Part shown: positions 52,001-58,000 of the stretch, piece after piece
Layout of the letters: every line of letters starts with the position of its first letter
How positions within the stretch are numbered: the stretch's first letter is position 1
DNA from: Larimichthys crocea
Lineage: Eukaryota; Chordata; Actinopteri; Sciaenidae
DNA length: 64,000 nucleotides
Assembly (NCBI RefSeq): GCF_000972845.2
Contig: NC_040032.1
Location: forward strand, 6,642,316 to 6,706,315
Direction: 5' to 3'
Program-made: the position numbers and the translations under genes
Notes under the pieces: generated by a model
Database searches by the model: none
The model's input: only the letters and a program-made list of their open reading frames with translations
Told to the model about the DNA's origin: nothing

Positions 52001-55000
52001 GGGGTGATAGCTGGAGATGAAAGCAGGAGGGTAAAAGAAAGACTGACAGAAGTTAAGAGAATCAGAAATGCAAAAGGAAACGAGAGAGTGAGGAGTCAAC
52101 AGAGATCATTGGTTTGACACCTGTGAGGAATTCTGACTGACATCATGTTATATAAATCTGCTTTTTAACATTTTACTGTCTATTATCTAAATGTCCCTGT
52201 GTGCTTTTCCTCGTTAAATTAAGCCTAATAACACTTTCTGTGTCCTGACAGTCGGCAGGAAGGAGTTTCAGCGGAGTTCAGAGGTGACACGTTCTCTTCC
52301 ATCATCTCCAAAGAGACTGGCAGTTGTTCCTCCCAAACCTCAGTCCCCAGGTGAGTACCGAAACATAGCATACAAAACATAAAATTACTGAGAGAGTTCA
52401 ACTGAAGGGCAAAATAAAATCACTCACACGCACAGGGTCACAGCAATAGACCATTTTTCACGAAGCAAAAGCATAGGTAATAACATTAATGATGACTTCC
52501 TGCACTATACCCTGAATGTCTTCTGAGAAAGTGGACCTTTGACTGACTTTCATTCACTTTATTTTTTTGGGGCTTTGTAAATATTGGCACTGTTTGCACC
52601 TGGTGAGGTGGAGAATAAAAATCACAACATAATTTTTCCGACTAAGCCTGGATTTTTGGAACAAGCGACAAGGTTAGAGAATCCCGCAACAGTTATTAAT
52701 AACATGAACAATGTCAGTGACACTTGCGACACTCATAGTGTGCTATAACAGCCTATGCAGTGTCACAAGTTATCACTGTATGTATGTGTTAATTAAAGTG
52801 AAGCAGATATTGACGGATCTATAAAAAATGATGCTCCATCATAATGTTTTATTGATGGTAGGCGGTTATCTTGGGTGTAACAGTGGCTTTTATCCCTCTG
52901 TGAAAATAAAGCATATTTTTTATCTTTGAATATATTATATAGGTTTAAAATGTATGGTTTCATTCCTAAAGCAGACAGACTTAACTTCACATGACTCAGC
53001 ATAAATGTATTTAAATGCATAAAAAAATATACACATACATACACACTGTTTTTAACATGAACAGTGACAATGATGAAGCATTCAGTATTATATAGGCATC
53101 AATATCTATGACACAATATTTTATGACACTGCATGAACTATTATAACACATACAGTTGTTGAGACGTTTCTATAAGTGTGTATTCATAATGTGAGTCTCT
53201 GTAAATAATATAATATGTATGCTCTATATGAAAAGTGTCATTAGATAACTTCTGTTATGATTTGGTGCCGTATAAATAAAATTGAATGGAACAGTTTATA
53301 ACTAGTCAAGAGCATCCGTAAGATACTTGAAGTTATAATTTATTATAAGTCATACATATAATCTTTAATGACTGTTGATAGGGTTAGTGCATCACGGAGC
53401 ATCATGTGTGTCGATAAGTGTAGTCATAAAGCATTATGACTTTACTATGAGTGCCATTATAAAGTATTATAGATGTGGTCTTACCACAAAGTCATCATTA
53501 ATGCTCCTTATATATGACCTCTTCTTCATCCGCTCACACTCCAGCAGCTTGCATCCATTTCAAATATCACAGCAACAAAAGAAGATTCATCATGCTTGGC
53601 ACTTTCTTCTGTGTTGTGAAGGATTGTGGATGGACTCACCATCTTTCCTTGCAGAGTTGACACACATCTCCTCTGGCTATGCCTCTCTCTCTTTGCCCAC
53701 TTCATTATTTTCCACCAAAGTGCTGCTGTTACCGTTCACCCTTCTCTTTACTGCATCTTTTGCTGAACCTGTCTCCTCCCACACACACACACACACACAC
53801 AAATATGAAAACATTTCTTCTTCTCACTGATCCTCTCGGCTCGGCACTGTAGCTTTGCTCTTATTTACTGGGATTTACAGATATTGTCAGTTCATTGCTC
53901 TCGACTCTTGAAGCAGTTCTGGACAGTGTGCCTGTAAAATATCGTGAAATATACCCAGCCTTACCACCTTTTACCACAACCTAGCAGAAACACACACACC
54001 TGCACACACATTGGTGTCTGCACCCCACAAGGCCATTCCCTTTCCTCATTGTTTTTCACATCATTATTCCACCTCCATCAACCCCTCTGCTGTCATCTGA
54101 ATGCTGCATTCACACTCAGCCACATACACTTATTTGGTATTCACTCACCTCTCCTCAAGCCTCCCAGGTAGAACCTACAGAAGTGTGTGTCTACGTGTGT
54201 GCCTGAAAAAGAGGAAGGCATAATTTGCATAAGGCTTGGAGTTGGTTTCAAATACACGGAATCTTAATGTGCCTTTAAGGCAGAGACACTGATGAAGATG
54301 TAACATTAAAACATTTGCTGATATTTGCAGTTTTAAAGCAAAGCTGAGGTTATTAGATGTGAAGAAAAGTACCCCCCTGTTTTTTTTTTAATAAATCTTT
54401 TTATGCTTAGAGAAATTCCCTACTTGCAAGAACATCTCTTCTCTACTTCACTGGCCTTAAACGGCCATCACCATTACAATCGTTCAGCACCTTCAGGCAC
54501 CTCTCCCCCCCTTCTTACTGGATTCTTTGTCTCGCCGCTCTCTTCTCTCATTTACTCGGCCGACAGCACTCCCCTCATTTTATCCTCCCCCTGCCTCCCT
54601 CTAACCAATCTTTCACTCATTACCTGGGACCCTGCACCCCAAGCCCAGCCTCACGTTGTCATGGAGACGGCTCCTCATGCTCCAGTAGTCCTGAATGATA
54701 TGGTTAAGGCAAGGTGATGTGGAGCTGCAGTGATTTTGTATATATTGCGTCTGTGGACGTTTATATGTGCAGAAGGTAAATTTTTAGAAGGCATGCAGTG
54801 TTCTGATGCCGTGTATCTCCACAGGCTGTTATGTGTTCACACTACATGACAAGGTGACTCACGCAGAGGTTAATCTGACTGCCTGTACTGCAGCTTAGTT
54901 GTTGCCCGGGTTATACACCATACAAATAATACACTCATAGTAGTACACTGTAACAGTGTTTATATATTATTTCAAGCTGTAGCTCAATCATTTCTTGATA

Positions 55001-58000
55001 CTGATCACATTCATCATGATGGCCTATCACCAGACTCACCAGCCAGGACATACCCCAAGGCTTCCTCTGTAGAGAAGATTCAATTAAGCGACTATCATTT
55101 ATCATGTGAACAGTCATTAGCAATAGGTCAGGTCAGATCTCCTCTGATTTAATACTCACCAATTCCATTATCATAGATAGATGTGTCCTGGTTAGATCTG
55201 AGATTTAGTACATGACTAATTATTGACATATGGCAGATATCATACTGTACATAATAATTGAATATTTGCACAGTGTTCTTCCTAAAAAAAAAAAATGCTC
55301 GTGCAGACTCATTTTGAACTTGATTCAGTTTTCTAGGTTTACTTTTTTCTCTCCTTACAGTCCAGTCTGTGCAGAGGCCTGCAGTGCCAGTGCGAGGGTC
55401 AGCTCCCCCGGGGTCCCCTCGCCGCGTAGCCCCCCTGAGGCTGCAGCAGGAACAGCAGGAGAGCCTGCAGAGAGAGAAAGAGGAGGCTCAAGAGAAAGAG
55501 AGAGAAAGGCAAGCAGAGGAAAAAGAAAAAGAGGAGCAAAGGGAGGAGGTGAGTTGCAGTACCACTTGGAGTCTGCGCTGTTCCGTTCTCTTTTTTTTTT
55601 TACATAATTCCATTTCATTCTTTGTCACGTAGGTTCAGAGGCTGCAGGGACGCTGTGAGCAGCAGGAGAGGCAGCTCAGTGCTCTAAGGGAAGAACTAAG
55701 GAAGACTTCTTTGGGTCTGGAAGCCTTCATTATCACCACTCAGCATTACTGCCTCAAGGTAGCCAACTTGAATAATCATGTTCTCCTGCACTATAGCACC
55801 TGGCTGCACAGAGTTGTAGTGTCCCTACAGTGTATGTCTTGCCTAGGAGTCATGATTGATGATTAATGACCAACTAACCTTCTGTAATCGTGTCACGGTC
55901 ACAACATAAAGAAAATCAGACCATACCTAACTCAACATGCTACCCAACTCAGGCTGTGGTCATCTCATAAATACATTACTGTAACACTCTCCTGACAGGC
56001 CACCCACCCTGCACAGTGAAACCTTTTCAGATAATCCAGAACGCAGTGATGTGCCTGGTCTTCAATCAACCCAAAATGGCACATGTTACCCCACAACTCA
56101 TCGAGCTCCACCTACCTGTAGCAGCCCACGTTAAATTCAAATCACTAATGCAGACTACAAAATAGTCTCCAGTTCTGCACCCACCTACTTGACCACCAAT
56201 AAACAATGCCTGGCTCTGCCACCGGTACACTCAGGGAAATCCAGACTCTTTTTGTTTGTTGTCCCTGTTGGTAAAATGTCTTACCAGATCAGGGGCATCC
56301 CTCATTACCTTCAAAAACCTCCTGAAGACCTCCAGCTCTTCAGAGAGTACCTCCTCTCCAACACTACCACTACCCCCCTCTAGAATTGTCACAGTACTAA
56401 TACTAATCTATGTTACTATGTACCCAGACAACATCACCTCAACCTTTTCATTTACTCAAAGCCTGGATCATCACACACATGTGAACTCAAGAATACATGC
56501 AGAGTTTAACACCATGAGGGCTGAGATTCACAGCATGGTCCATGAGAAGCATGAGAAGCAAGAGTGATTGCGACTGTGGGAAAGGTCCTGCAGAGTTCAG
56601 TGTGTCATTGAGCTGGTATCATCTAGCTCTCTGTGTCTGATGGAATGATTCAGGCGCTATAACTGCACTGCTGTCAGCCTGTCAAGGGATTTTCCTTATG
56701 GGCACCATCTGAGTGCTGCAATCACTTGCCAGAAGTGGCAATATAGGAGACAGGAAGCCTTTAAGTCTGGACCAGTTTGAGTAGGTTTGAGCTCCCCCTG
56801 CTGGCATCAATCTGACACAACAGCTACAGTATAGTGTTTGCTTTTAGTTGTGAATGTTCATTATTCAGAGACACATCCTCATGCCAGCGCTTAATCCAAT
56901 TACTTATCTTTTATTATTTTAGTGTTAGCGGGAGATGGACAATAATTCAAGGAATCATTGTGCATGATAAAAATTTTTAAAAAGTTTTGTTTAACCAGCT
57001 AGCATTGCTTTGTCTTTTTTAAACTTTAGCTTTTTAGCTGATTAATTTTGATTAATGAGGGGGAAAAAATGCTGAGTGAGCACATTCCCATCAGCGTTTG
57101 CTGTACTTTGCTGATTAGCAAATGTTGGCATAGTAATCATCAGTAATCATTGCTCATGCTAAATATGACATTTTGCATTCGGTTTAAAGCCCCATTGTAT
57201 AATGTATAGTGAGTTTAAAGTATGGAGTATAAACCTCATAGAGCTGCTAGCACGGCTGTAGGTTCTTAGTCACATTATCCAGCAGCTGTTTCATGTCACA
57301 TTTATGTCTGTACTCTAGAAATAATTGTGACGTTGTTTGTTTTTTAATTTCAGAATAAAACTACAGAGGAAAATCAAAAGAAATTGACCTCAGAAATACA
57401 AAAGATCAGAGAGGAAATGGGTGAGTGAGAACCAATATTTGACCAAATAAATCTAACCCTTTTACTAATGACTTACCTGTAAGCAATGCAGTGGGCCAAG
57501 CATGCACAATAGCAGGACCTGGAAACTGAAGCAGCTGAACACTTGTTTCTTACACATATTACACACTTTCTTCCTGTGACATGTCAAAATGTTTGAGTGA
57601 GCACTCTTTCACTCAACTTTATTTTTGAGAAACTCATTCCACATAATTTACTAATGTAGTAATATATAGTAATAAATTAATTCAGACAGTTAAATGAATT
57701 GAAATCTATCCTGATCCAACTTTCTATAGTCATGAATATACAGCCAAACTTTGAATATTCAGCACTCTGTAACGCAGTAACATCATCAACACTCTGCGTC
57801 GTACACAGCCTTCAACTCAGCGCGGTGGGAGAGACTCCATCGGGAGAAGACGGCGCTGGAGGTGGCGTTTGAACGAGAACTGCAGGAGCTGCAGCTGCAG
57901 CAGGAGGCGGAGCTGGCTGCTGTGGAGGAGGGGCTCAGGAAGTGTCACACTGCGGAGGCAGAACACCTGCGGACGGAGCATCGGTCAGAGATGGAGGAGC

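Noticed and set aside
51837..52019. Open stretch after CCCCCAG that could be an mtus2 exon
   Set aside because: It adds no MTUS2-like sequence, no strong donor in the right phase follows, and the exon set is complete in phase without it.
56189..56567. Reading frames resembling a protein near mtus2 exon 7
   Set aside because: They are fragments of a decayed L2-like LINE with stops and frameshifts.
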